A stretch of 64,000 nt of DNA from Acinetobacter calcoaceticus (GCF_004345325.1 NZ_SLVJ01000002.1:1-64000), one strand, 5' to 3'; numbered from the stretch's first letter, positions 1 to 8,593 are shown. Notes: generated by a model not told the origin, from the letters alone. Numbers and translations: made by a program.

Positions 1-300
1 ATCGGAATACTTAGATGTTTTCATAGAAAATCTCCTTAAATCAAGGGTATTAGATTTTCTACTTTTAAGTTCAATTATTTTTAGGGAGCATTACCTTATT
101 AAAAAAATCAATATCACATTATCTGTCATTTACTGAGCGCAACTGCTTAATTAAATTTTTCTCGTATCACCTTCAAAGGGGGGAACGAGTCCATCAAGAT
201 TCATAATGTTACAGATTTCCTCCCTCATGCATAACACATTTTATTTAAAAAACGTACCAAAAATGGTACGATTCTTTCTTCATAGGATAAGCTTAAAAAA
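1..300. other. AT-rich non-coding stretch upstream of the toxin gene
   Basis: No convincing reading frame on either strand. The left edge of the window cuts into an unknown neighbour. The only recognisable structure is the palindrome listed separately at 253-270, just before the toxin start. Confidence 0.6.
253..270. promoter_or_regulatory. Inverted repeat, probable operator of the toxin-antitoxin pair
   Basis: Perfect 6-bp arms CGTACC and GGTACG are separated by AAAAAT, ending 30 bp before the toxin ATG. HigA-type antitoxins usually repress their own operon by binding such palindromes. Assigning it as the operator is inference from position and symmetry. Confidence 0.5.
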
Positions 301-666
301 ATGTCAGATGAATTAATAGAACCCACTTTGACTGTTTTATTCTATAAAAGTGAAAGCGGTAATGAACCTGTCCGAGATTGGCTAAAAGATTTGCCTGTAG
401 TAGACAAAAAGGCAATCGGTGCTGACATTAAAACGGTACAGTTTGGATTCCCTATTGGAATGCCACTCGTCCGTAAAATGGACACTGATCTTTGGGAAGT
501 TCGAAGCCGTATTTCAAATGGGATCGCCCGTATATTGTTTACTGTTCACGGAAATCTCATGGTTTTGCTTCACGGATTTATTAAAAAAAGTCAATCTACT
601 CCAAAAACTGATTTGGAGTTAACAAAGCAACGTTTACAGCAGTTTAAGAGGATTTATCATGATTAA
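301..666 (+). CDS. HigB/RelE-superfamily toxin (phage Gp49-like)
   Basis: A 121-residue protein of the Gp49-like/HigB family (PF05973), ribosome-dependent mRNA endonucleases in the RelE fold. The C-terminal half shows the family pattern: LWEVRSR, then an IARILF strand, then LLHGFIKKSQSTP followed by a basic helix. Length is typical. The ATG at 301 follows AGGATAAG at a rather long spacing. The stop overlaps the start of the antitoxin gene by 8 bp, so the two are translationally coupled in toxin-first order, the usual HigBA arrangement. The family call is sound; toxicity is inferred. Confidence 0.82.
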   Translation: MSDELIEPTLTVLFYKSESGNEPVRDWLKDLPVVDKKAIGADIKTVQFGFPIGMPLVRKMDTDLWEVRSRISNGIARILFTVHGNLMVLLHGFIKKSQSTPKTDLELTKQRLQQFKRIYHD

Positions 667-946
667 AGACAACATTCATCTTGGCAGTAATTTTGATGAC
701 TTCTTGGATGAAGAAGGTATTTTAGAAGAATCGACTGCTCTTGCGATTAAGCGAGTTTTGGCATGGCAGATTGCAGAAGAAATGAAAGCTCAACAGATCT
801 CAAAAACAGCGATGGCCAGCAAAATGCACACCAGCCGTGCCTCATTAAATAGATTGCTGGATGATTCTGATACGAGTTTGACGCTTACGACACTTGCAAG
901 TGCAGCAGCAGCACTAGGCAAAAAAGTTAATATTAGTTTGGTTTAA
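659..946 (+). CDS. HigA-like XRE-family antitoxin
   Basis: A 95-residue helix-turn-helix protein, partner of the upstream toxin. Residues about 35-80 form an XRE-type HTH: a helix ending in QQISKTAMASKM, a turn, the recognition helix TSRASLNRLLDD, then a TLTTLASAAAALGK helix. This spacing is typical of HigA antitoxins found with Gp49-like toxins. A ribosome-binding site (AGAGGA) lies inside the toxin gene just before the ATG. It is expected to neutralise the toxin and repress the operon through the palindrome at 253-270; that regulation is inferred. Confidence 0.82.
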   Translation: MIKDNIHLGSNFDDFLDEEGILEESTALAIKRVLAWQIAEEMKAQQISKTAMASKMHTSRASLNRLLDDSDTSLTLTTLASAAAALGKKVNISLV

Positions 947-1109
947 TTTGCTTCGATCAAATAATCTTCTTATACGGCCATATTCTCCAGAACTAAATGG
1001 CTGCTCTTAACTTGCCCCCTAAACTTGGAACAGTTCTTGCTATTCCTGAACTGCTGCTTTCGCATGTTCGAATCCAGCGCTAAAGCCACAGGTTTTTTAG
1101 GAGATCAAG

Positions 1110-1376
1110 ATGCAGCGACTCAATTTATTTATACATGTGCGCGGTTTTTTGCATAGCATGTTTGCAACTCAGCGCAGTCTAGGGCTGAAGCAGGGCATGA
1201 ATAAGCAACATAGCTCGATAAAACAATCGAATAAAGCGCAAAGTCTGCAACTCGACCCCAGTATTCAACTTAGTTTGGCTAAATCATCTCAAACCTTGAC
1301 AGCGCAACAGTCTGCAGGCCAAACAGCGCCAACTCTTGATGCTGCAACGGCAAACATCTATCAATGGCATATCTAG
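1110..1376 (+). CDS. Small hypothetical protein upstream of moaCB
   Basis: I do not recognise this 88-residue frame. Its support is an excellent ribosome-binding site, AGGAGATC five bases before the ATG. The product is rich in Gln, Ser and Thr, with a slightly basic N-terminus and no signal peptide, membrane segment or known motif. It lies on the same strand as the molybdenum cofactor genes, 322 bp before moaCB. It may be a lineage-specific small protein or a decayed gene. Without homologues it stays doubtful. Confidence 0.35.
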   Translation: MQRLNLFIHVRGFLHSMFATQRSLGLKQGMNKQHSSIKQSNKAQSLQLDPSIQLSLAKSSQTLTAQQSAGQTAPTLDAATANIYQWHI

Positions 1377-1698
1377 TCGTTGAGCCAAGCACGCACTGGA
1401 TCAGTGTTTCTGCGCCGAGCAGATGAAGATTGCCATTGCTCATGCTATATCTATTTGAAGATGTAGAACTTATACGGCAGCATCCTTAGGATTTGCACTC
1501 AAACATCATGCGAAAACATCGGGCAAGGCAAGCACGGAGCAAAAAAATAACTTAAATTGCCAAATCGTAGGGCTTGAGCCTAAGACTGCAACATAGATTC
1601 ACGATCATAAACATCAATAATGCTGTGCCTACCCAATGTAGAGCAGAGCAAACCCGCTCACCCTGAGCATTAAACTTAGAATAAATCATGGAACTTGC
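1377..1698. other. 322-bp stretch before moaCB
   Basis: No gene supported. I looked for a Moco-type riboswitch and for ModE-like palindromes and could not identify either by eye. The moaCB ATG at 1699 is preceded by only a weak GGAA. Confidence 0.4.
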
Positions 1699-2622
1699 AT
1701 GAAAAACGTAGCAATGAAACCTGACAGTTATCGTAGCGCTGTGGCAACAGGTATTCTGCATGCACCTGCGCATTGCATTGCTTTATTAAGCAACGGTCAA
1801 ACAGAGAAAGGCGATGCACTTAAAACTGCACGCATAGCAGGCATTATGGCGGCCAAAGCCACCGATCGCTTAATCCCATTGTGTCATCCGCTGCCGATCT
1901 ACCGTGCTGAGGTAGAATTTGAATTATTTGCTGAGCATGTGCTGATCTCGGCTACTGTAGAAACCATTGCCCCTACAGGTGTGGAAATGGAAGCTTTGAC
2001 CGCAGTCAGTATCGCAGGCCTCACCCTGTATGACATGCTCAAACCGCACTGTGAACCGGAACAACTCAGTATAGATCAATGTAAATTACAACTGAAAAAG
2101 GGCGGTAAATCGCATTTCACTCGGGTGCTCAGACAACCGATTGCGGCTTCGATCATCGTACTCTCAGATACGGTGGCAGCAGGCAAAAAGCCCGATACTG
2201 CAGGCCAACAGATACTGGCCATGTTGGAGCAAGCGCATTTTTGTGATATCGGCTATCAGGTGATTCCAGACAGTCCCAAGCAGTTATTGGCGCTGATCGC
2301 TGAGCAAAAAAATCATTATCCGTTGATCTTGACCGTGGGGGGAACCGGTCTAGGCCCCAAAGATCTGACTGTGGAAACATTACAGCCCTTGCTCAAGCGC
2401 CAGATTCCCGGATTGATGGAAGCTTCACGTGGTTTTGGTCAACAACGTACCCCCTATGCGGCATTGAGCCGAGGGGTGGCAGGCTATATCGAAAACAGTC
2501 TGGTCATCACTTTGCCGGGCAGTCGTCAAGGCGCTCAAGAGTCGATGATTGCCATGCTCCCAGCCTTGATTCATCTATTTGATGTACAAAAAAATATCCC
2601 ACATGCTGGAGGTTATCAATAA
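1699..2622 (+). CDS. moaCB: Bifunctional molybdenum cofactor protein MoaC-MoaB fusion
   Basis: A 307-residue fusion. Residues 1 to about 143 are MoaC (cyclic pyranopterin monophosphate synthase): KGDALKTARIAGIMAAK, the LCHPLP histidine motif, GVEMEALTAVS and LYDMLK are all present. Residues from about 148 on are MoaB/MogA-like (molybdopterin adenylylation): SDTVAAGKKPDTAG, LTVGGTGLGPKDLT and ITLPGSRQGAQES. Compared with E. coli MoaC the N-terminus begins at the MVDVS equivalent, so roughly 14 residues are missing. The stop and the moeA start share one base (TAATG), giving tight coupling. Fused moaCB is known in several proteobacteria. Confidence 0.93.
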   Translation: MKNVAMKPDSYRSAVATGILHAPAHCIALLSNGQTEKGDALKTARIAGIMAAKATDRLIPLCHPLPIYRAEVEFELFAEHVLISATVETIAPTGVEMEALTAVSIAGLTLYDMLKPHCEPEQLSIDQCKLQLKKGGKSHFTRVLRQPIAASIIVLSDTVAAGKKPDTAGQQILAMLEQAHFCDIGYQVIPDSPKQLLALIAEQKNHYPLILTVGGTGLGPKDLTVETLQPLLKRQIPGLMEASRGFGQQRTPYAALSRGVAGYIENSLVITLPGSRQGAQESMIAMLPALIHLFDVQKNIPHAGGYQ

Positions 2623-3857
2623 TGACCGCTTGTGGTTCAGAACTAGATTTAATCAGTGTCGATCAAGCCATTGAATTGATCAATATACATACTCGACCTT
2701 TAGAGAGCGAAGTCCTACCTTTGGCGGAAAGCTTAAACCGTTATTTGGCTGAATCGGCCGAGTCACAGATTGACCTACCTGCCTTTAGCCAAAGTGCCGT
2801 GGATGGTTATGCGCTGTGTGCACACGCCAGCATTGCAGCACACACTTGCTTTGAATTAATCGGTGAAGTTCGTGCAGGCCAAGTACCGACGCAGACCTTG
2901 GCACTTGGGCAAGCCATGCGCATCTTTACCGGTGCGGAAATTCCCAAAGGCACCACCAGTGTGGCCCGCCAAGAAATCGTAGAGTGTATTGATGCCAACC
3001 ATATTGCCCTCAGCACTGACTTAAAGTTGCATGCCGATATCCGTGATGCTGCTGAAGAATTAAAATGCGGTCAATGCATTGCTGAGACTGGGCAGCAGTT
3101 AAACGTGGGCAGCATTGCCGCCTTGAGTATGGCGGGTGTGGCAGAGGTTGAAGTTTATCGTTATCCCAAGATTGCGGTAGTGATCAGTGGCGATGAAGTC
3201 GCAGCAGTGGGGGCAACGGCTAAAACCGTGACTGCTGGTCAGATCTTTGATGCCAATGCACCGATGATTCGCGCTTGGTTTTTACAACAAGGCCATGAGG
3301 TTGAGATTTATCATGTGTCAGATCAAATGGAGGCAGTCAGTGACTTGATTCAGCAACTCAGCTTAGCGCATGATCTGATCCTGACCACAGGTGGTGTTTC
3401 GGTGGGGGATTATGACTTTATTCGACCTGCTACTTTGGCGCAGGGCTTTGAACAGGTGTTTTGGAAGGTCAAACAAAAACCGGGCAAGCCGATGCTCTTT
3501 GCATTGAAAAAACGCCCTGATCGTACACGCTGTTATTTACTCGGCTTAGCTGGAAATCCTGCAGCGGTTTTTGTGGGAATGCAGATTTATACCGCAACCT
3601 TATTGGCAGTGCTGCAAGGCACTATGCAAACGCCACCATGGTTTAGCGCACAGCTCAAGCATGACCTTGATCTAGATGCTCGGGAACGCTTTTTGCGTAT
3701 GACGGCAAAATTTGATCAGGCAACATTAACCGTCAATCGCTTAGCCAAACAACAATCACATATGTTGAGTAACCTTACCACAGCCAATTGCTTGGTACGT
3801 ATTGCCGCAGGGCAACGCTATGCAGCAGGCGATGTGGTGCAAGGTCTTTGGATCTAG
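2622..3857 (+). CDS. moeA: Molybdopterin molybdenumtransferase MoeA
   Basis: A 411-residue enzyme that inserts molybdate into adenylylated molybdopterin, the last common step of Moco synthesis. Visible motifs: PLAESLNRYLAE near the N-terminus, DLPAFSQSAVDGYAL (substrate loop), TTGGVSVGDYDF around residues 253-265 (MoCF-type binding domain), the KPGKPM segment, and LAGNPAAV around 309-316. The C-terminal beta domain IV is present. Length is normal. It overlaps moaCB by one base. The modA frame begins around or inside its 3' end, so moeA and the molybdate importer are probably one transcript. Confidence 0.93.
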   Translation: MTACGSELDLISVDQAIELINIHTRPLESEVLPLAESLNRYLAESAESQIDLPAFSQSAVDGYALCAHASIAAHTCFELIGEVRAGQVPTQTLALGQAMRIFTGAEIPKGTTSVARQEIVECIDANHIALSTDLKLHADIRDAAEELKCGQCIAETGQQLNVGSIAALSMAGVAEVEVYRYPKIAVVISGDEVAAVGATAKTVTAGQIFDANAPMIRAWFLQQGHEVEIYHVSDQMEAVSDLIQQLSLAHDLILTTGGVSVGDYDFIRPATLAQGFEQVFWKVKQKPGKPMLFALKKRPDRTRCYLLGLAGNPAAVFVGMQIYTATLLAVLQGTMQTPPWFSAQLKHDLDLDARERFLRMTAKFDQATLTVNRLAKQQSHMLSNLTTANCLVRIAAGQRYAAGDVVQGLWI

Positions 3858-3955
3858 CCTTGGATTTTGCCTTGGATCTGGCACGTTGCAGCGCGCCGCA
3901 GGCCAAATCATGCTGCGGTCGCCTGCGCTATTGGACATTATTGCATCGGACTCTA

Positions 3956-4759
3956 TTGCATCAGGTAAGACTGCAAGTGGCAGTGTTGTATGTGCTGCTG
4001 TTGACGCTGGTTGTTGGGGTTCAAACTCAAGCACAGGCGGGGAGCGTTCGCGTCTATGCCGCCGCCAGTCTGAGTAATGTGCTGAATGAAGTTGCAGTGC
4101 AGTATCAAAAAAACTATCCAGACAGCAAGATCATCCCCGTCTATGCCGCGAGTTCCACTTTGGCGAAACAGATTGCAGCCGGTGCCAGCAGTGATCTGTT
4201 TTATGCTGCGGATCTGGATTGGATGAAATATTTACAGCAAAAAAAATGGCTCAATGCGGCTCAAGTCGGAACGGTGTTGTCCAATCAATTGGTGTTGATC
4301 GCAGCCAAAGGAGCGCAGATTCGCTTTCAAGCCCACCCCAGTTTTGCGTTTGCCCAATCCTTTAATGGGCATCTGTGTACCGGGCAAATGCAATCCGTCC
4401 CAGCAGGCAAATATGCCAAGCAAAGCCTGAGTGCCTTGCAATGGCTCGCCAGTTTAACAGGGCGGATCGTGGAGACCGATGATGTCCGCGCTGCATTAAC
4501 TTTTGTGGAACGCGGTGAATGTCGGCTGGGTATCGTCTATAAAACCGATGCCTTAATCAGTAACAAGGTGCAAATCGTTGGAACTTTTCCTGATACGCTG
4601 CATGCACCGATCCTCTATCCGGTGGCCTTGACTCGGCAAGGGGAGAACAACCCTGAAGCGATTCGATTTAAACAATTTTCACTGCATAGTCCACAGGCAC
4701 AGCGCATCTATCACAATGCAGGTTTTATTCTGCATCCGCAGCTTAGACCCTCAGCCTGA
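3956..4759 (+). CDS. modA: Molybdate ABC transporter periplasmic binding protein ModA
   Basis: Periplasmic molybdate-binding protein. The mature part opens with SVRVYAAASLSNVLNEVA, and ASSTLAKQIAAGASSDLFYAAD is the classic ModA oxyanion-binding region. The start is uncertain. The frame is open from an ATG at 3788 inside moeA, but that extension is low-complexity and unlike a signal peptide. A TTG at 3956 gives a short basic N-region, a hydrophobic core (VLYVLLLTLVVGV) and a QAQA cleavage site. TTG 3941 and GTG 3977 (with AGGTAAG upstream) are alternatives. The stop lies next to the modB ribosome-binding site. Confidence 0.88.
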   Translation: MHQVRLQVAVLYVLLLTLVVGVQTQAQAGSVRVYAAASLSNVLNEVAVQYQKNYPDSKIIPVYAASSTLAKQIAAGASSDLFYAADLDWMKYLQQKKWLNAAQVGTVLSNQLVLIAAKGAQIRFQAHPSFAFAQSFNGHLCTGQMQSVPAGKYAKQSLSALQWLASLTGRIVETDDVRAALTFVERGECRLGIVYKTDALISNKVQIVGTFPDTLHAPILYPVALTRQGENNPEAIRFKQFSLHSPQAQRIYHNAGFILHPQLRPSA

Positions 4760-4770
4760 GGAGGGTGCAG

Positions 4771-5472
4771 ATGTTCAGTCACGAATCTTTTTTAACGCCT
4801 GAAGAATACAGCGCCGTGTACTTGTCAGCCAAAGTGGCACTGTTCGCCACGCTGTGCAACCTTCCTTTTGCGCTGTTCTTGGGGTGGTGCTTGGCTCGAT
4901 ATCAGTTTCGATTTAAGTTTTTGTTGGAGGCTGTGATCCAGTTACCGATGGTGCTGCCTCCTGTGGTGTTGGGATATTTACTTTTGGTGCTGTTTGGCGC
5001 TCAAGGATGGATCGGAAAATACTTGGGTCGCCTTGGCATCCAACTGGCCTTTGACTGGAAAGGTGCTGTGCTGGCTTCGATGATTGTGGCATTTCCACTG
5101 TTTGTACAACCGATTCGGCTGTCATTTCAATTGATCAATCAACAGCTTGAACATGTTGCAGCTTCATTAGGGGCCAGTCCCTTGCGGGTGTTTTTTCAGA
5201 TCAGTCTGCCCTTGGCATTGCCGGGGGTGCTGATGGGCAGCATCTTGGGTTTTAGTCGCAGTCTGGGTGAATTCGGTGCCACCATTACTTTTGTCGGCAA
5301 TATCCCCGATGAAACCCGGACGCTGCCGATTGCGATCTATAGTGTGTTACAGCAACCCGATGCTGAGCACAGTGCCATGCGCTTGGTATTGCTCTCGATC
5401 ATCTTGGCATTTGCAGCATTGTTGGCGAATTATTTTATTGTGCAGCGTTATCAAAAAAAGTTAGAGGCTTAA
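4771..5472 (+). CDS. modB: Molybdate ABC transporter permease ModB
   Basis: A 233-residue inner-membrane permease with about five to six hydrophobic segments. It shows the EAA-type loop for ATPase docking, HVAASLGASPLRVFFQISLP, followed by LGFSRSLGEFGATITFVGN, a strong ModB signature. I place the start at ATG 4771 because GAGGAGGG at 4758-4765 is ideally spaced for it; a GTG at 4765 would overlap that site. Coupled to modA and modC by tight spacing. Confidence 0.93.
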   Translation: MFSHESFLTPEEYSAVYLSAKVALFATLCNLPFALFLGWCLARYQFRFKFLLEAVIQLPMVLPPVVLGYLLLVLFGAQGWIGKYLGRLGIQLAFDWKGAVLASMIVAFPLFVQPIRLSFQLINQQLEHVAASLGASPLRVFFQISLPLALPGVLMGSILGFSRSLGEFGATITFVGNIPDETRTLPIAIYSVLQQPDAEHSAMRLVLLSIILAFAALLANYFIVQRYQKKLEA

Positions 5473-5473
5473 T

Positions 5474-6109
5474 ATGTTGCGCTTTGATTTAAACTATCAG
5501 CAGGGTGGATTTAAACTGCAGTTACAGTTAGAGATGCAGCAGGAAATATTGGGCATTGTCGGTGCATCAGGCGCAGGCAAAAGCAGTCTGCTTAAGCTAT
5601 TGCTGGGATTACTCTGCCCGCAGCAGGGTTATATTGAGTTGGATCAAACCCGATTATTTGATAGCCAATTGGTGATTAATATACCCATGCATCGTCGTAA
5701 AATCGCCATGGTGTTTCAACAGGCATGGTTGTTTCCACATCTGAATGTACGGCAAAATTTGTGTTATGCGCAGAAATTTCTTAAACCTGCACAGTCTAAG
5801 TTTCATCTTGATGAAGTGGTGGATTTACTGGAGTTACAGCCCTTAATTCAACGCAAGGCGCATCAGCTTTCTGGGGGCGAGGCACAACGTATCTCGATCG
5901 GGCGGGCATTATTATCCTCACCGCATTTATTGTTATTGGATGAGCCATTAACGGGCTTGGATCAAGATTTAAAACAACAACTGTTGCCTTATCTGGCTCG
6001 GATTCAAACCGAAATGCGACTGCCGATGATTTATGTTACTCATCACCGTGAGGAACTGGAATTTTTAGCGGCAAGGGTGATGCAATTGCAAGCAGGAAAG
6101 TGGCATTGA
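5474..6109 (+). CDS. modC: Molybdate ABC transporter ATPase ModC, short form
   Basis: The ATPase of the molybdate importer. Walker A GASGAGKSS is at residues 30-38, signature LSGGEAQR at 132-139, Walker B LLLLDEP at 152-158, and the switch histidine near 190. At 211 residues it is far shorter than the usual 350 or so: it ends just after the nucleotide-binding domain and lacks the C-terminal TOBE/Mop regulatory domain. The stop is clean and no frameshifted remainder is visible before copD, so this looks like a natural short form. The gene begins one base after the modB stop. Confidence 0.9.
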   Translation: MLRFDLNYQQGGFKLQLQLEMQQEILGIVGASGAGKSSLLKLLLGLLCPQQGYIELDQTRLFDSQLVINIPMHRRKIAMVFQQAWLFPHLNVRQNLCYAQKFLKPAQSKFHLDEVVDLLELQPLIQRKAHQLSGGEAQRISIGRALLSSPHLLLLDEPLTGLDQDLKQQLLPYLARIQTEMRLPMIYVTHHREELEFLAARVMQLQAGKWH

Positions 6110-6146
6110 TCAATCTAGCTTTCTATGTATTTTACGAGCAGATCAC

Positions 6147-7028
6147 CTACATACCGACCCCGATCACGGTAGTAAAAAATGCAGTTATCATTAATATGAT
6201 TAATCCAACTAACATTTCAATGCGTATCACCATGCTTAAATAATGAATGCCTTGAGTTGTATCTAATCGCGGCGTCAGCTGGTATTTATTAATCATTGCC
6301 AATACTAAAATCAACACTACCATCGATATTTTAAGCAGCAGCATATTGCCATATGAACTGTAGAGCAGCGCATTTAAATCTTTGATCAGCAGATAAGCAA
6401 TAATCACACCGCAGAGGATTGCTGACGAGAAGACAAATTGCACCACTTTACTCAGGATCTGCACGCGCAGTTTGAGCTCAAAGCCTTGGGCGATATAACA
6501 TAGCCGATACGTTGGATACAACGTGCCCATCCACAGTGACACGAAGAGCACATGAAGACTGAGCAATGCTTGAGCGAAATAAGACAAATAAACTGCATGC
6601 CCAAGTTGGGTGTAACTCAGGACAATGATCAGCACAAGAACGATGTTAAGCCACCATAGCTTGCCGAAAATCCGTGGCTTGAGGGCATGACACCCGATCA
6701 ATAAAATCCAGATGATGGCAAATGATCCGCTTCGAAGTAAATGAATTTTAGCTGTGGTGGTGCTCAGAAAGAGCTGCAGATAGGTAGGATGCAACATTCC
6801 GATTAAACCATTGTCTGCAAAGCTACCCACCTGTATAAAAAACAACAATAAACTGCTGAGAAATCCTAAAGCTGCAGCCCAGACTAAACTGCGTTCGAGT
6901 AGGGTTTGCATCTCCTTGAATTGGCGTAGCAAGACCTGCATCCATAAGCCCCCGAGCAGGGTTGCCGTGCTGAGATAGAGCAGCACTTTGACCAGCCAAC
7001 TGCTGAGGATCCATAGATCTAAATTCAT
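6147..7028 (-). CDS. copD: CopD-family copper resistance inner-membrane protein
   Basis: A 293-residue integral membrane protein with about eight hydrophobic helices and the CopD pattern: an N-terminal ATLLGGLWMQVLL helix, a HLLRSGSFAIIW helix, then HVLFVSLWMGTLYP, whose histidine is typical of CopD. The family moves copper into the cytoplasm or works with periplasmic CopC. It lies about 100 bp downstream of copC on the same strand, as in cop/pco and yobA-yebZ pairs. Its 3' end faces modC. Confidence 0.85.
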   Translation of the reverse strand: MNLDLWILSSWLVKVLLYLSTATLLGGLWMQVLLRQFKEMQTLLERSLVWAAALGFLSSLLLFFIQVGSFADNGLIGMLHPTYLQLFLSTTTAKIHLLRSGSFAIIWILLIGCHALKPRIFGKLWWLNIVLVLIIVLSYTQLGHAVYLSYFAQALLSLHVLFVSLWMGTLYPTYRLCYIAQGFELKLRVQILSKVVQFVFSSAILCGVIIAYLLIKDLNALLYSSYGNMLLLKISMVVLILVLAMINKYQLTPRLDTTQGIHYLSMVIRIEMLVGLIILMITAFFTTVIGVGM

Positions 7029-7129
7029 GAAGATTCTCTAAAAATTCACAACCATGCCATTTCAATCCTGTGCTGCAGCAAGCAAATCATGAAACTCAAG
7101 CATGGATGTATGTTGTTAAGTGCTGGCGC

Positions 7130-7510
7130 TTAAGGTTTTAGCTTTAAGGTAAAGCTGTACTGACCTTTTATGGCGTGACCGTCCTGAGCAAGAATATTCC
7201 AAGTCACCTGATAGACACCGTTTTTTAGTGCAGGAAGTGTGACGATATGCTGCGCGGTAGATTTTGAATTAGGTTTGTATTTGATATTAATGGCGTTGTT
7301 ATTGGCATCTTTTAGTTTTAGTCCCATCAACATCACCGGTTCAGCAAATTGCAGTTGGATGGACTTCGGCGTGGTGGTGACTGTTGCATTGGCGGCAGGA
7401 ATACTGCGCTGTAATTGGGTATGGGCAAACGTTTGTGTCGTGTTGAGGCAAAGGGCACTACCTAGCAAGATAACGCAATAACGGGGTTGAAATAGAGCAG
7501 GCATACGCAT
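7130..7510 (-). CDS. copC: CopC-family periplasmic copper-binding protein
   Basis: A 126-residue protein with a signal peptide (core VILLGSALCL, cleavage near TFA). The mature protein then starts with His, the N-terminal copper-brace ligand of CopC. The beta-barrel core follows (RSIPAANATVTTTPKSIQLQF and EPVMLMGLKL). A DGH motif near the C-terminus supplies a second ligand. There is no Met-rich loop, so a Cu(II)-only site is likely. It heads the copC-copD pair. Length and motifs fit the YobA/CopC family well. Confidence 0.87.
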   Translation of the reverse strand: MRMPALFQPRYCVILLGSALCLNTTQTFAHTQLQRSIPAANATVTTTPKSIQLQFAEPVMLMGLKLKDANNNAINIKYKPNSKSTAQHIVTLPALKNGVYQVTWNILAQDGHAIKGQYSFTLKLKP

Positions 7511-7862
7511 TTGATCGATCTCCTTGAAAGGATCTTTGTTTACATCGTTCTAGGCTGAGATCATGGCTTTTTTACCGCACCGTACAGCGCGAATAATGCG
7601 ACAATTGCATCAGTTGAAACTGCGCTAGATCGTATAGGCTGTACGTTAGGAGGTGGGGGAATCGGTAAAATAGTCTCTCAACTGGATCATGCCATCAGCT
7701 GATTCAGCATGTATGCTGACTTGATGTAATTAGACTATTGAGGGGCGCAGGCTGTTTTAGCACCCCTGTGCGTCGTTTTAGCAGCGGAGAGCGATCGGTA
7801 AAATCGGCAAGGAAAGATTGATTCCATCCTGCATGCAAGAATGGAATATCTCGGTTTAAGGG
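7511..7862. other. 352-bp gap between copC and the PAS-LuxR gene
   Basis: No gene seen. It holds a stem-loop at 7704-7719 (arms TCAGCAT/ATGCTGA, with outer CATCA/TGATG at 7693-7697 and 7722-7726) lacking a T-run, and two copies of ATCGGTAAAAT at 7661-7671 and 7794-7804. Upstream signals for copC should lie at its left end. Confidence 0.45.
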
Positions 7863-8492
7863 CTAAAGCGTGGCGGATTTGTTTTGAATAATAATCTTCG
7901 AGGTCAGTTGCGCTTTGGAGCGCACACCGAGTTTTTTCATTAAATTGGCTTTATGCACTTCAACGGTTCGATGGGAGAGGGTGAGTTTTTTTGCGATTTC
8001 TTTACAGGTGAAACCATTCACGATTAATTGGGTAATTTCTGATTCACGCTTGGTCAGAGCTTGCTTTGAACTTAAGCCTTGTTCCTTGCGTTCAAAATGC
8101 CAAATCATCAGTTTAAATGGATCATCAGGGGTTAATGTACGACCATGGGTATGGGTCCAAAATAATTCACCATTTTTATGCTGCATAAAGCGTTGGTCAG
8201 AGTAAAACTCGCTTTGATGTTGTAATAAACTGCTTAAGGCATCATTACCGACTTTTTCATAGTCTTCGATACTGGGGAATATTTTCACGATAGATTGGTC
8301 GATTAAATCTGCGCGACTATAGCCAAATAACTGTTCAAAGGCGCTATTCATTTCCACCATTTTACGGTGACTGAGCACCACGATTGGGGCAGGGCTATAA
8401 TCAAAGGCCAAAGTGTTATAGGCCATTTGCGCTGTGATCGAGGGTTGATTCTCACGCTGCATGTTTTGCACATTGTTTTGCATATTAGCCAT
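7863..8492 (-). CDS. PAS domain LuxR/NarL-type transcriptional regulator
   Basis: About 209 residues. An N-terminal PAS domain (roughly residues 30-140: FDYSPAPIVVLSHRKMVEMN, then FEQLFGYSRADLIDQ and the MQHKNGELFWTHTHG strand) is followed by a LuxR-type HTH near the C-terminus (LTKRESEITQLIVNGFTCKEIA, LSHRTVEVHKANLMKKLGV). There is no receiver domain, so a ligand or redox state rather than phosphorylation is the likely signal. The frame opens at TTG 8528; ATG 8492 or ATG 8483 is the better start. It is divergent from a transporter-dehydrogenase pair, which suggests it controls them. Confidence 0.85.
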   Translation of the reverse strand: MANMQNNVQNMQRENQPSITAQMAYNTLAFDYSPAPIVVLSHRKMVEMNSAFEQLFGYSRADLIDQSIVKIFPSIEDYEKVGNDALSSLLQHQSEFYSDQRFMQHKNGELFWTHTHGRTLTPDDPFKLMIWHFERKEQGLSSKQALTKRESEITQLIVNGFTCKEIAKKLTLSHRTVEVHKANLMKKLGVRSKAQLTSKIIIQNKSATL

Positions 8493-8554
8493 CCTGATGA
8501 TTTCCAGTGTCCATACTGAGCGTCGCAAGAATCGACGATATTTTGTATTTGATC

Positions 8555-8593
8555 GTTAAACTGAGTATTTAAACTGAGTCTTTAAACTTAACT
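8555..8593. repeat. Three-copy 13-bp tandem repeat, TTTAAACTGAGT type
   Basis: Copies at 8555-8567 (GTTAAACTGAGTA), 8568-8580 (TTTAAACTGAGTC) and 8581-8593 (TTTAAACTTAACT, degenerate). It begins about 60 bp upstream of the PAS-LuxR start. It could be a regulator-binding array or an incidental short repeat. Confidence 0.7.

Noticed and set aside
1060..1095. GTTCGAATCC resembling a tRNA T-loop
   Set aside because: The flanks do not pair as a T-stem and no acceptor, anticodon or D arms can be assembled around it.
1640..1690. Opposite strand next to moaCB reads SKFNAQGER, similar to a MoaC N-terminus
   Set aside because: It points away from the gene, continues into unrelated residues, and the plus-strand start aligns with the MVDVS position. 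Taken as coincidence.
7704..7719. Stem-loop near the PAS-LuxR gene as a terminator
   Set aside because: It lacks a T-run on either strand and is not directly after a gene end; noted only as a structure.
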